Shown: piece after piece, positions 7,601 to 16,181 of the stretch
Layout of the letters: the number at the start of each line of letters is the position of its first letter
How positions within the stretch are numbered: the first letter of the stretch is position 1
Source: Antarctobacter heliothermus
GTDB lineage: Bacteria; Pseudomonadota; Alphaproteobacteria; Rhodobacterales; Rhodobacteraceae
Direction of reading: 5' to 3'
Assembly (NCBI RefSeq): GCF_900188425.1
Contig: NZ_FZON01000053.1
Location: 1-33,927 of the forward strand
DNA length: 33,927 bases
Translations under genes and position numbers: made by a program
Notes under the pieces: generated by a model
The model's database searches: none
What the model was told of the DNA's origin: nothing
What the model saw: the letters and a program-made list of their open reading frames with translations, nothing else

Positions 7601-9210
7601 CGGAGGCGCGCATCGACACGACCGGTCTGACAGGCTCTGTCGAGGGCTACATCCTCACCGCACTGGAATCGCCGCGGGCCTCGATTTCCACGCTGGCGCG
7701 ACATTTCGGCTTCGATGCGGTCGAGAGCGAAGGGCAGATCAGGTTCCTCATGCGCGGCCGCGGCGCCGTTGTCAGTCTGACCCACGACGATCTTGTTGCC
7801 CCGCGCGAGGGTGACATTCTGGAACTGGTCCGCGCGCAGGAAACCGAACTGCCCCAGGCGCTGAAGTGGCAGGTCACCCGCGCGGACGGCGACTATGACA
7901 CCGCGCAGGTCGAGGCCCGGCGCATCATCGTGGACTCGACCCGCGTCACCTCCGAGGCCTTCCCCATTGCAGTTCCGCCCGAAGAGGCCGAACGCCGCTG
8001 CCAACGCGCCCTGATGGAAGCCTGGACCGCCCGAGAAAGCGCGACCTTCCGACTGCCACCGTCGCGGCTGGCCCTCGATCCCGCCGATGTGGTCACGCTG
8101 GCGCATGACGGCCGGCAGATGCCGCTGCGGCTTGTCTCCATCGCCGATTCAGACGCCCGGGGCATCGAAGCCCTGCGCCAGGATCTGGAAAGCCTCGAAG
8201 TTCCGCCCGGCGAGGCGAGGCCAACATCCCCGAGCCCAGTCGCGGTCTTCGGTGCGCCAGAGGTCACCTTGCTCGATCTGCCGCAGTTGAGCGAAGATCA
8301 GCCTGCGCACCGGCCATTTGTGGCAGCTTTTGCCGATCCCTGGCCGGGCGATATGGCGGTGTTCCGCAGCCCCTCAATGGACAGCTTTGAAGTGCTGACG
8401 ACATTTGGCAGTACCGCCAGGATCGGCGCGCTGGTCTCGGATTTTCATGCAGGCCCCACATCCCGCTTCGATCTCGGCAATGCGCTGGAAGTAGATCTGC
8501 TCTCCGGCACGCTGGAGGGCGTCAGCGACTTGACCCTGTTTGGCGGGGCCAATGCACTGGCAGTGGAAACTGCGCCGGGCGTTTGGGAGATCCTGCAGGC
8601 AGGTGCGGCTGAATTGATCGCACCGGGCCGGTATCGCCTGACCCGCCTTCTGCGCGGGCAGCGCGGAACCGAAGGCGCACTGGGAACCCCGGCGCTCGCG
8701 GGCGCACGGGTGGTGGTGCTGGACGAGACACTGGCCGAACTTCCAATCGCCGAGGGGGACCTCCGGCTTCCGTGGAACTGGCGTATCGGCCCCGCGAGCC
8801 GCCCGGTCAGTGATGACAGTTACATCGGCACCCCCTTCACGCCTGCGGGGGTTGGGCTTCGGCCCTTCTCGGTCACCCATGTCGAGCAGCCATGGCGCAA
8901 GCCCCGTGTGGCCGGCGCTCTGACCCTTCGTTGGACACGGCGGTCCCGCGCCTTGTCCGCCGACAGCTGGGGCGCAGTCGAGGTGCCGCTGGTGGAAGAG
9001 GTCGAAGCCTATGCACTCGAGATTCTTGATGGCGCATCCATCAAGCGCACGCTGACCACCGCCACGACCAGTGCCGTCTACACCGCGGCCGAGCAGATCA
9101 CTGATTGGGGCGCACTGCTCGGCCCCGGCGATACGCTGACAATCCGCCTCTTCCAGCTCTCAGCCCTCCTCGGGCGGGGCGCCGAGAAAACCATCCCCCT
9201 CAACTTCTGA
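4657..9210 (+). CDS. Large GTA-type TIM-barrel tail tip protein (gp15-like)
   Basis: This is a 1517-residue protein starting three bases after the NlpC stop. The Gly-rich N-terminus (about 1-50) is followed by a conserved tail-hub region and then a glycosidase-like TIM barrel from about residue 330. Barrel motifs include the TFYPFLLMDVP segment, YAADWSEYFGHH, FIGIDNYMPLSDWRDG and FTECGCPAIDRG. The C-terminal half, from about residue 1000, resembles the putative phage tail domain found after the barrel. In RcGTA the homologue forms the baseplate megatron and tip. About 205 residues (about 523-727) interrupt the barrel between YFGHH and FFHLDPLW, segments I expect to be nearly adjacent in homologues. 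No frameshift is visible. The family call is strong and the inserted domain is not recognised. Confidence 0.88.
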   Translation: MATLVLGAVGSAIGGSIGGAIFGVSAATIGGFVGSTLGSAVDSWIVSSLTPAQRIEGARLDTLRITSSTEGAVIPRLYGRMRIGGNIIWATDFRERKKTSTQGGGKGGGGPKVKTTEYLYYASFAVALCEGPITGIGRIWADGKLLDTSGLTWRWYPGDEIQTADPFITATMGAENTPAYRGTAYVLFEDLPLANFGNRLPQLSFEVFRPLGGEDSAESLIRAVTLIPSAGEFVYATTPIRKGALGTTRSENVHARADASDLTVALDQLQAALPNLESVSLVIAWFGDDLRAGYCNIRPCVETGEKTTTPQAWRVNGLDRANAPLVSRDAQDRPVFGGTPADFSVVEAIREIKARGWRVTFYPFLLMDVPSGNTLPTPYSDDASAIGQPALPWRGRITCAPAAGFAGTVDLTAAAAAQVAALFGAAMPSDFTVSGEDVAWTGSADWGLRRMILHYANLCAAAGGVDAFLIGSEMRGLTTIRAENDTFPAVQAFRDLAADVRGVLGSTSRISYAADWSEYFGHHVTEAGDTASSDFSGITLSTPILAGDYKVYVPQLVPDFTSGWRLHVYSGGPSIDLADLSLGSSLSQTGRDSKAIYYAIHDLWIGDVPLGTELTYTDIMTIQQGSSIGPCNDILTLYGLTQAKIDSVLPDGLRMASFASVIASRNLIESDPGDHPRSLSYTRTDANVVGLRIVLQLEEPYYSGNFDKLVSYSAPVLPLASSEPVTSVFFHLDPLWADPEIDFIGIDNYMPLSDWRDGSAHLDAGNGWPSIYDRAYLHANIEGGEGFDWFYASGADRTGQIRTPVEDGSEGKPWVFRYKDLNAWWSNLHFDRPGGVESASPTAWIPQSKPIVFTECGCPAIDRGTNQPNVFFDPKSSESAAPYFSRGWRDDAIQRAYYEALLTYWGEAANNPVSTIYSAPMIDLPDCAAWTWDARPYPHFPALTEIWTDGPNWQRGHWLTGRMGGGSLAALVRDLCLRAGLPEARIDTTGLTGSVEGYILTALESPRASISTLARHFGFDAVESEGQIRFLMRGRGAVVSLTHDDLVAPREGDILELVRAQETELPQALKWQVTRADGDYDTAQVEARRIIVDSTRVTSEAFPIAVPPEEAERRCQRALMEAWTARESATFRLPPSRLALDPADVVTLAHDGRQMPLRLVSIADSDARGIEALRQDLESLEVPPGEARPTSPSPVAVFGAPEVTLLDLPQLSEDQPAHRPFVAAFADPWPGDMAVFRSPSMDSFEVLTTFGSTARIGALVSDFHAGPTSRFDLGNALEVDLLSGTLEGVSDLTLFGGANALAVETAPGVWEILQAGAAELIAPGRYRLTRLLRGQRGTEGALGTPALAGARVVVLDETLAELPIAEGDLRLPWNWRIGPASRPVSDDSYIGTPFTPAGVGLRPFSVTHVEQPWRKPRVAGALTLRWTRRSRALSADSWGAVEVPLVEEVEAYALEILDGASIKRTLTTATTSAVYTAAEQITDWGALLGPGDTLTIRLFQLSALLGRGAEKTIPLNF

Positions 9211-9218
9211 GAACGCCC

Positions 9219-10610
9219 ATGTCCGATACCACGACCAACCTGGCTCTGCCTTACATCCTGGCCGCGCAGGCCCAGAAGCATGTCACGCACAATGAGGCGC
9301 TCCGGATCCTCGACGGGCTTGTCCAGCTCTCCGTTCTCGACCGCGATCTGGCCGCACCGCCAGCCAGCCCCGCCGATGGCGACCGCTATATTGCCCCCTC
9401 CGGTGCCACCGGCGATTGGTCCGGCTGGGATCTGAACGTCGCGCTCTGGACCGACGGGGTCTGGCTGCGCCTGCCGCCGCGCAGCGGCTGGCGCGCTTGG
9501 GTCGAGGACGAGGGGTTGCTGCTGGTTTGGGACGGATCGATATGGTCGGACATTCTGCCGTCAGAGTTGCAGAACCTTGACATGCTTGGGATCCGGGCCG
9601 CGGCCGACACGACAAACCGGCTTTCGGTCTCGGCCCCGGCCATTTTGCTCAGCCATGAAGGCGCCGGTCATCAGGTGAAGATCAACAAGGCCGCTGCGGG
9701 CAATACCGCATCGCTGCTTTACCAGACCGGGTTTTCCGGCCGGGCAGAGATGGGGCTGGCAGGATCAGATGATTTTGCCATCAAGGTCAGCCCGGATGGC
9801 AGCGCCTGGCTGGACGCCCTTGTCGTCAACCGCACAAGCGGCAGTGTGACCGGCGAGGCCGTCCAATCCGACGCGCTGGACGCAACCGCCGGGCGGCTCT
9901 TGCGTGTCGGTGGCTTCGGACTTGGCCTGGACGCAGGGCCCAATGTCGCGGATCTGGATACGCATGGTCTGGCCGGGTTCTTCTTTGGTTACGGCGGGGC
10001 CTCGGTGACGCCGCCGACAGGGGACAACCCGTTTCCCACCCTGAACGGCGCCTACGGGTTGATCACCGGCAATGGCACTTTGGGCGATGACAGCGGCTAC
10101 CTGTGGCAGATCGCCGTGCAATACGGCACGCTTTCTCCCCAACTCAAATTCCGCAACAAGGCAGGTGTCACCTGGGATGCCTGGCAGACCGTGGTTGCGA
10201 CGGACAATATCCTGGGCTCCGTCAGCCAGGCGGGTGGCGTGCCCACGGGAGCCATCATCGAACGCGGCAGCAACGCCAACGGCGACTACACCCGCTTTGC
10301 CGACGGCACGCAGATCTGCACGCGCCAGGGCCTCGTCGCCACCTTCGTTGACGCGGAACACTGCGCGGCAACCTGGACTTGCCCGGCGGCCTTCGCCGCG
10401 CCGCCCACAGCAGTCACGCTCACCCTCGACGGCGGCGCCTGGGGGGCGAGTGGTCCGGCCAGCGGTGTCGGGCGCGGGGATGTGCAACCGGTGGCAGGCA
10501 TCAACACAAACACGGCGCTCTCAGCGGAGGTCTGGGCCTCTGGCAGCGCGGTTTTTGTCTCCGGCGATACGGTCCCTTTGCTGGGCGTCGCTTTTGGCCG
10601 CTGGTTCTGA
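9219..10610 (+). CDS. DUF2793 / pyocin-knob tail fibre-like protein
   Basis: This 463-residue protein starts at ATG 9219, eight bases after the gp15-like stop. An in-frame upstream extension would lie inside gp15 and is rejected. The N-terminus (TTNLALPYILAAQAQKHVTHNEALRILD) is the DUF2793 signature of roseobacter prophages and GTA-linked proteins. Around residues 265-330 the pattern GYLWQIAVQYGTLSPQLKFRNK...TWDAWQTV resembles a pyocin knob, a receptor-binding fibre domain. The C-terminal ~130 residues look beta-rich. Its position after the tail tip gene fits a host-recognition fibre or capsid/tail decoration. The exact role is inferred. Confidence 0.8.
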   Translation: MSDTTTNLALPYILAAQAQKHVTHNEALRILDGLVQLSVLDRDLAAPPASPADGDRYIAPSGATGDWSGWDLNVALWTDGVWLRLPPRSGWRAWVEDEGLLLVWDGSIWSDILPSELQNLDMLGIRAAADTTNRLSVSAPAILLSHEGAGHQVKINKAAAGNTASLLYQTGFSGRAEMGLAGSDDFAIKVSPDGSAWLDALVVNRTSGSVTGEAVQSDALDATAGRLLRVGGFGLGLDAGPNVADLDTHGLAGFFFGYGGASVTPPTGDNPFPTLNGAYGLITGNGTLGDDSGYLWQIAVQYGTLSPQLKFRNKAGVTWDAWQTVVATDNILGSVSQAGGVPTGAIIERGSNANGDYTRFADGTQICTRQGLVATFVDAEHCAATWTCPAAFAAPPTAVTLTLDGGAWGASGPASGVGRGDVQPVAGINTNTALSAEVWASGSAVFVSGDTVPLLGVAFGRWF

Positions 10611-10623
10611 GGAGGAGCTTTCC

Positions 10624-10950
10624 ATGAACATCACTCTTGTGCCGCAAAGGCGGGACACACCGCTGGTCGCGGTCAAATCCGGCGATGTGCTTTGGCTCAA
10701 CGGCGAGGCCTTTGATTTTGGCCCACTGCAGGACGGCGATGCGTTGCCCGCGGATGCCATCGCGTCGGACCTCTTCGCGGGGCCGGTGACGCGCATCACT
10801 GGGATCCTGCAAATCTCCCTTGTCCTGCCCATCGGCGCGCATGCGCCTGAGGAGGCGAGGTTTCCGGTGCCGCTTGTGGACGTGCCGGATGGTGAGATTG
10901 CTCTGCCAAACTTCGAGGTGATTGCGGGTATTGATGAGGAGGCTTTGTGA
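10624..10950 (+). CDS. Small phage tail-associated protein, unknown
   Basis: This 108-residue protein has a good ribosome-binding site (GAGGAG seven to eight bases before ATG 10624). It lies 13 bases after the fibre gene and overlaps the next start. No motif is recognised. The sequence is acidic and beta-strand-like (VLWLNGEAFDFGPLQDGDALP, a hydrophobic ITGILQISLVLPI strand). Small proteins in this position, directly after a fibre gene, are often fibre assembly factors or tail-tip accessory proteins. That is a positional guess only. Confidence 0.6.
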   Translation: MNITLVPQRRDTPLVAVKSGDVLWLNGEAFDFGPLQDGDALPADAIASDLFAGPVTRITGILQISLVLPIGAHAPEEARFPVPLVDVPDGEIALPNFEVIAGIDEEAL

Positions 10951-11264
10951 TGGCCAATATTGATTTCTCAAAGGTGCAGACGACCGAAGCGCGGACGGCC
11001 CGCAAACATAAGGACCGTCGTGTTGCGCTAAAAGCCGAAGCCAGACGCCGCATCGCAGCGGTCTTTGACGACCGCACCCAGATGAACCTGGTCGGGGCGG
11101 CAATCGCAGGAGATCTCTCGCGCGCCGAGATGGTGGTGTTCCGTGCCTCTCGGCGATGGATCGCCGAAACGCTCGCGGCGTCGCGTGCCGCGGCATCGTC
11201 CGGTGCCGATCCGGAGTGGCCAGACGCCCCAACCGGACTCGCAGAACTGGTCGCCAGGTTTTGA
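10950..11264 (+). CDS. Small basic phage protein, unknown
   Basis: This 104-residue ORF has its ATG overlapping the previous TGA by one base and a GAGGAGG ribosome-binding site 10 bases upstream. The N-terminal half is strongly basic and helical (RTARKHKDRRVALKAEARRRI). The rest is mostly helical and Ala-rich. It is the last + strand gene of the phage module. It might be a tail assembly or fibre chaperone, or a cargo gene; no family was recognised. Confidence 0.55.
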   Translation: MANIDFSKVQTTEARTARKHKDRRVALKAEARRRIAAVFDDRTQMNLVGAAIAGDLSRAEMVVFRASRRWIAETLAASRAAASSGADPEWPDAPTGLAELVARF

Positions 11265-11580
11265 CAGACGCACGGGCCGCAAATCGCACGTCCTGAAGGT
11301 GCCGCGGTGGGGGACCGTGTTCTCGGCCTCAACCCACTGGGAAACGCCGGGCCGGAGGAATGGCCTGGAAGCACCGCATGCCTCGACAGCCCGCCGCACA
11401 TCCGGCCCGCCGGTTCCAGTTAACTGTGTCAAAAAGCGGTGGATCGAGTCCGATCCATGCCTGAAGTGTACCCCAACCTTTGCGGAAAGTCTTTTCCGGA
11501 AAGGGGCAACTTGTTGCACCCAAACTGCTGCTGCTACTGAACCTGCCAATCCCCGACAAGCTTCAGTTGATTACTCACCA
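11265..11580. other. Non-coding junction between prophage and BREX operon
   Basis: These 316 bases lie between two convergent transcription units. I see no gene, tRNA or complete insertion sequence. A weak hairpin (arms CGGAAA and TTTCCG, 11483-11498) and a short GCAAC/GTTGC pair (11506-11517) could act as poor terminators, but neither has a good T-tract. GC content falls from left to right, consistent with a junction between phage-like and BREX-like DNA. No attachment-site repeat of the tRNA fragment at 29100 was found here. Confidence 0.5.
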
Positions 11581-13668
11581 TCAGGCTCCCTCACGCACGT
11601 AAGTCACATAAAAACCCTTGATCGTCCGGTGATCCTGCAGCCGGTCTCCAAGAGAAAACCCATCTTTTCTGATGGGCGCCTGGAAAATGTCCAGCCCACG
11701 ATCAAGGACGATCTTCCAGCCTGTGTCGGTGGTTATATCGCGCGCATGGCCGGTACCGGTACCGTCGAAGACCCAAGTGAACTCAATACCGGTGCCTGCA
11801 CAGGCGTCAGCTATGGAGTCGAGAAGCTCGCGCTGCTTGGCCACGTTGCCGTCATCTGGCCCTGTTACCAGATGAATACTGACCTGGTCTTCTGGCGGCT
11901 TGCGCTGGATGACCATTTCGACAAATTCCATCATATTCTTGATCTGGTAGAAGTAGCGGACATAAGGGTCGGTCACTACGATCTTGGATGCACCGACGAT
12001 GTAGGGGCCAAATACCCTGTCGTAGCTGATACCTCTGCGGTTTTCAGCGAAAACATGATGTCCTTCAGCGAGCGCTGCTACTTTCGGTTTGGGGCGGCTG
12101 TTTTCGGCAGCAACGGATGCCTCATGGAGGGTCGAGTCCTCAGTCTGGTTGTCTTCGTTCTCTTCACCCTGTTCCTGTTCCTTCGGATCCAGCGCCGGTT
12201 TCAGATGATAGAATTGCGGATATTCTTCTTCTTCTACCGTGGTCACACGCCGCTTTTCGCCATCAGAGCCGGTGTAGTAGAAATCCACCTCAGGATAGGT
12301 CGCATCGATACGTGCCAATTGGTCCTTTACGCGCTTTCGGCTTTCAATTGCCAGGCGCAACAGCTCTTCGACATCCTCTGCGGTCTCGCCACCGTTCGGG
12401 AAGATCAACTTCAAGAACCCGGACATCGTTTTGTAAATGGCGTCACGATCGCGGGTCGATATCTTCTCACTGATCTTGAAATACTGGTCAGGTCGATGTG
12501 AGAAATCCTCCGAGCGCAGATGGCGCAGAATTTCCGCCAAATAATCCACGATAAAGCCATAGCCCTTGGTGAACATCTCGCCCCGGATGACGTCGACTTC
12601 CCAACCAGGAAGGTAGGAATGCAGACGGTCGATGAAAGCTGAGTCATGGAACTGTGACGGCAGCGCCTCGAAGAGATCACTGTTTTTCAGCATGAAGGGC
12701 ACGTTGTGGTCGGTATTGCCGACAAAGGCAAAGCTGGCCTCGGCCCCCATGGGATTGACCCCGCGCGAGAAGGTCTTGTTGGCCATGTAATTTTTCATGA
12801 TGTCAACGAGGGCCTTGTTGGCCTTCTTTTCCCGTCCCGCAAACTCGTCGAAAGCAACGACATCCCAATACCCCACCAGACCAATCCGGCCGTTGGAATT
12901 GTTGACAAAGAGCTTTGGGATCGAGACCTCGCCGCCGGAGATCAGCTGCCCGTGCGGTGAGAACTCCGAATAAATATGAGACTTGCCGGTGCCTTTGGGG
13001 CCCAGTTCGATGATGTTGTAGTTGCGCTCGACGAAGGGGATGAGGCGCATGAGCTGCAGCAGCTTGGCGCGCCGACCAAATGCCTCCGGATTGAAGCCAA
13101 TGCTCTGCATCAGAAGGTCAATCCAATCATCGGTGTCAAAGTTCGACCGGGCTACGCGAAAAGCTTCGTAATCGACCTTGGCGATCTGGATTGGTTTGAT
13201 TGTCTCAAGGATCCACGGTGAAGTCCGGGCGTCTTCGGCAAACTCATACTGGACGTCAGCGATGCACCAAACGCCGGTCACCAGCAGCTTTGGATGGGCC
13301 TTGATGGTGCCGCTGTCGACAGCCACCTTCTTGATCCCAAGGTTGTCAAAGGTTGCCTCGTAGCTGTCGGTTTTTTCGTTCAGCGACACGCTGATCTGGT
13401 CAATAACCTTGTAACGGCCCTTTTCCTTGATTGTAGACTGGATCAGCCCCGCCTCACTCCGGTGGACATAATGCTTGCGCAGGATTTCCTTGACGGTCTC
13501 GATCCCCGTACCGATCGAGGCCTCATCGTCGGTGGCACAATACTGGCCCAAGAGGTACTCGAGCACATAAGTTGGAACGATCGCATTGCCTTTGACGGCC
13601 TTGACCAGGTCTTTACGCACCACGAAGCCCGCGAAATGTTCGTTGATCCTGTCGTCGAGATCACTCAT
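11581..13668 (-). CDS. brxL: BREX AAA+ ATPase BrxL with MIT_C-like C-terminus
   Basis: This is a 695-residue protein. ATG 13668 is preferred over an in-frame TTG at 13683 because AGGAG lies at the right distance and the family starts near MSDLDDRINEHF. The Walker A motif GPKGTGKSH is at about residues 222-230, a Walker B-like VVAFDEFAG is at about 268-276, and a sensor-1-like GNTDHN follows. An acidic linker (EQEQGEENEDNQTED) leads to a C-terminal domain from about residue 545. This domain resembles MITD1-C (MIT_C): SYDRVFGPYI, VTDPYVRYFYQIKNMMEF and DTGWKIVLDRGLDIF. BrxL acts late in BREX defence as a DNA-associated ATPase and is needed for phage restriction but not for methylation in the systems studied. 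It is the last gene of the operon, 11 bases after pglZ. Confidence 0.9.
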   Translation of the reverse strand: MSDLDDRINEHFAGFVVRKDLVKAVKGNAIVPTYVLEYLLGQYCATDDEASIGTGIETVKEILRKHYVHRSEAGLIQSTIKEKGRYKVIDQISVSLNEKTDSYEATFDNLGIKKVAVDSGTIKAHPKLLVTGVWCIADVQYEFAEDARTSPWILETIKPIQIAKVDYEAFRVARSNFDTDDWIDLLMQSIGFNPEAFGRRAKLLQLMRLIPFVERNYNIIELGPKGTGKSHIYSEFSPHGQLISGGEVSIPKLFVNNSNGRIGLVGYWDVVAFDEFAGREKKANKALVDIMKNYMANKTFSRGVNPMGAEASFAFVGNTDHNVPFMLKNSDLFEALPSQFHDSAFIDRLHSYLPGWEVDVIRGEMFTKGYGFIVDYLAEILRHLRSEDFSHRPDQYFKISEKISTRDRDAIYKTMSGFLKLIFPNGGETAEDVEELLRLAIESRKRVKDQLARIDATYPEVDFYYTGSDGEKRRVTTVEEEEYPQFYHLKPALDPKEQEQGEENEDNQTEDSTLHEASVAAENSRPKPKVAALAEGHHVFAENRRGISYDRVFGPYIVGASKIVVTDPYVRYFYQIKNMMEFVEMVIQRKPPEDQVSIHLVTGPDDGNVAKQRELLDSIADACAGTGIEFTWVFDGTGTGHARDITTDTGWKIVLDRGLDIFQAPIRKDGFSLGDRLQDHRTIKGFYVTYVREGA

Positions 13669-13679
13669 GGGCCCGCTCC

Positions 13680-16181
13680 TCAAAAGTCAAAATCGGTTGT
13701 AATGCCACGTTTAAGCTGGAAGCGATGGCTGGTGTAATCCTGATAGTGGCTGGTCTTTCCGACGCGCTCGCGCAGCTTCAGGAAAACGTCCTGATTGTTG
13801 AACTTGTCCGTGTCACGCGACAGCAGGAATTTCCGAGGCATTTCGCGTTCGCGCGCACTTTCGGACGCGAAGTCAAACTGCAGGACGTGTTCGTCAGAGA
13901 TCAGGTTGCCATCAGCTGCGTAAATCCCCGCGATCAATTCCCTGGCCTGCATCTTTTCGGACACCGGTTGTGCTTGGTAGAAGACGACTGCAGTCTGCCC
14001 CGATGTGATCTGGCTTCGCCCGGAGACGATAATCTGCACCTCAACCTGGTTCACATCCGCATCGCGCTGCTTGCCAACGCGGATCACCGGGATGACGATC
14101 TCCTGTAGGGACGCCCCGCCGTGGACAAAGCGGCTGCCTGCGCCCTTCACCCTCAGACGATTTATCGAATTTGGGATCAAGACATCCAGGTCACCCGCCA
14201 GACCGAGGTTGGCAGAGCTGAACTTCTTCATGCCTGCAGTCGTGGCCAGTCCCCGACCGATCACGAAACGACGGTTTCGCATGAGGATTTCATCGCCTTG
14301 GGGATCTGCGATGGCAAAGTCGCTCTCGCCGAGGGCCCGATGCTGGTAGAGAAATCCGTGATCTGCCGTGATCAAGATGTTCGAAAAGTTCGCCGAAGTA
14401 AGCTTTCGGACCAGTTTCGTGAGGTCCTCGATCGCATCTTCCGTGGCCTTTGGCAGTTGGTCTTCCGTCTGCAGCTTGTCGCCAATTGCGTCGATATGGT
14501 TGTGGTAGATGTAAATCACGTCGTTGTCTCGGAAGAGCTCCTTGCCTTCGTCGACCCGCATGTTCTTAACATCTTCGGCTTTCAAGGCCTTGGCACGGTC
14601 CCCGGCGCGGCCAGTTGAGAGCAGCTTTTCGCGAGCGGTCAGGCCTTGGGTGCTTTCGCCACCTGACAACACCGCACCGCTGCCTTCTGTGGAAAGTGTC
14701 AGCGCCTTGTTTGGCAAGAGGGCGGCCATGCCGAGCTGGGTGTAACTCGGCAAGGCACTGATCATGGGTTTCAGTTCAGCGTCAAACCGGTTCAATGCGC
14801 GAATGCGGCGCAGGCATTCCTCCGCGACCTCAAATCGGAGGGCATCCGACACAATGACCGCGACCTTCTGGTCCTTGCGGCGGAACTCAGCAGCCTGCTC
14901 TGTGTAGAAGGCGCTTTGGCGCGGATAGCCAGGGATTGCCCAATCCGTCATGCCGCTCACCTGGTCCTGCCAAGCATCGTTCAACTTCAGCAGGAAGCTA
15001 TTGGTGTATCGGTTTTCCACTGCGTCATAGAGCTCTGCCAGCAAAGAGGCATGCCCACTTTTCTGCATGTGGTAGATGAACTTGCGGTAAAGCTGATCGA
15101 GCTTGTACCAGCTGGTCACATACCGCTTAACGCCCTCGGCTGGGCTGGTCATGCCCAGATTGGCCTCGGCGAGCGCCTGCTGGAACTCGGTGGCAAACCC
15201 CATCGCTTGGTAGATATCCTCATAAGTGGAGTACCAATGGCTCTGGCGACGTTCACGCACCCACTTCAGAACCTCGGATGCACTGACGGTCTGGGTCGAC
15301 ATCGCGTGGACCATCTGGCGGATGATGTGTCGGTCGATCTCTTCAAAATGGTCGACCGGCATCAACATCCGGAAATCGCGCTGGGACAGATCTTCAAGTA
15401 TCTTCAGCAGGCCCTGATACCGCGTGGCCAGCGTCTCGAATGCCGCCTCCCAGTGACGGTTGTTCTTCCAGCGCCTGAACACCAGCAGCGCCTCGGCATT
15501 CAGCTTGCCATCCTCGCCCAAAGCCCGGAAATAGGCCGACTGGAAAAGGGCAATGGCGAAGTCCTCGAAATCTGGTTCGGATGGCTGATAGCCATAGGCA
15601 TTGCCGACCTGCTTCCAGAAAACTTCGGTCAGCCCTGCGCGTGTCATCAATCGCATTGCGTCATCGCGGCCCTCCGCCAGATCCCCCAGCAGCGCCTCGA
15701 TCACCGTATCCAGGCCGCCTTCGGCACCCGCGCAGACGGCCAACATCCGCAGGCGGACCTGCGATTGGGTATCCGACGCCTGCAACAGCCGCTTCAGCTC
15801 GGCCACGCGGGCTTTGGAGCGGTAGAACTCCAAATGCTCGCGCACGACGCTCTCGAACTGTGGCGGCAGGCCCAGTTCGCCCAACCAGATTCCGGCCTGA
15901 TCCGCCTTGAACACGGCGGTGGCCAGCTGCAAGTCCAGCAACCAGTTCTCGGCATTGGGAGGCTCGGGCCCGTCACCAAACACCAGAAACCGCGCCTTGG
16001 GGTCCTGCCGTATCATTCGGTGCTTCAGGCCGAACTCGTTGTTGGCGATTTCGACCTTGGTCACACCGGGCAGATCCACGGCGTCAAACTCACCGCGCAT
16101 GTCGCGGGCAGTGTCGTACCAAAAGACGATCCGGTGATCGTCAAAGAGCCGCCGCAGGCTGGCCGTGATGCGATCCGTCAT
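13680..16181 (-). CDS. pglZ: BREX alkaline-phosphatase-superfamily protein PglZ
   Basis: This is an 833-residue protein. The N-terminal half is helical (starting MTDRITASLRRLF). The C-terminal half carries the alkaline phosphatase-like PglZ domain: VIVSDALRFEVAEEC at about residues 440-455, LPSYTQLGMAALLP with the likely nucleophile Thr, a YIYHNHIDAIGD segment, and ITADHGFLY at about 605-613 with metal-binding Asp-His. Known PglZ proteins are required for both BREX methylation and restriction, and some have metal-dependent nuclease or phosphodiesterase activity. Its start overlaps the pglX stop by one base. All expected metal-site motifs seem intact. Confidence 0.94.
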   Translation of the reverse strand: MTDRITASLRRLFDDHRIVFWYDTARDMRGEFDAVDLPGVTKVEIANNEFGLKHRMIRQDPKARFLVFGDGPEPPNAENWLLDLQLATAVFKADQAGIWLGELGLPPQFESVVREHLEFYRSKARVAELKRLLQASDTQSQVRLRMLAVCAGAEGGLDTVIEALLGDLAEGRDDAMRLMTRAGLTEVFWKQVGNAYGYQPSEPDFEDFAIALFQSAYFRALGEDGKLNAEALLVFRRWKNNRHWEAAFETLATRYQGLLKILEDLSQRDFRMLMPVDHFEEIDRHIIRQMVHAMSTQTVSASEVLKWVRERRQSHWYSTYEDIYQAMGFATEFQQALAEANLGMTSPAEGVKRYVTSWYKLDQLYRKFIYHMQKSGHASLLAELYDAVENRYTNSFLLKLNDAWQDQVSGMTDWAIPGYPRQSAFYTEQAAEFRRKDQKVAVIVSDALRFEVAEECLRRIRALNRFDAELKPMISALPSYTQLGMAALLPNKALTLSTEGSGAVLSGGESTQGLTAREKLLSTGRAGDRAKALKAEDVKNMRVDEGKELFRDNDVIYIYHNHIDAIGDKLQTEDQLPKATEDAIEDLTKLVRKLTSANFSNILITADHGFLYQHRALGESDFAIADPQGDEILMRNRRFVIGRGLATTAGMKKFSSANLGLAGDLDVLIPNSINRLRVKGAGSRFVHGGASLQEIVIPVIRVGKQRDADVNQVEVQIIVSGRSQITSGQTAVVFYQAQPVSEKMQARELIAGIYAADGNLISDEHVLQFDFASESAREREMPRKFLLSRDTDKFNNQDVFLKLRERVGKTSHYQDYTSHRFQLKRGITTDFDF

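Noticed and set aside
1-11264. A true gene transfer agent cluster
   Set aside because: The tape measure has a lambda-type end and a complete lysis cassette interrupts the GTA gene order, so a prophage or a remnant is more likely. The head genes are outside the window, so this is not fully excluded.
11265-11580. A degraded insertion sequence or a second tRNA attachment scar at the prophage-BREX junction
   Set aside because: Neither terminal inverted repeats, transposase fragments nor a copy of the 47-base tRNA core could be seen on either strand.
11143-12501. A 452-codon + strand frame running from the last phage gene into brxL
   Set aside because: It crosses a non-coding junction and is antisense to the BrxL C-terminal domain; no protein-like motif.
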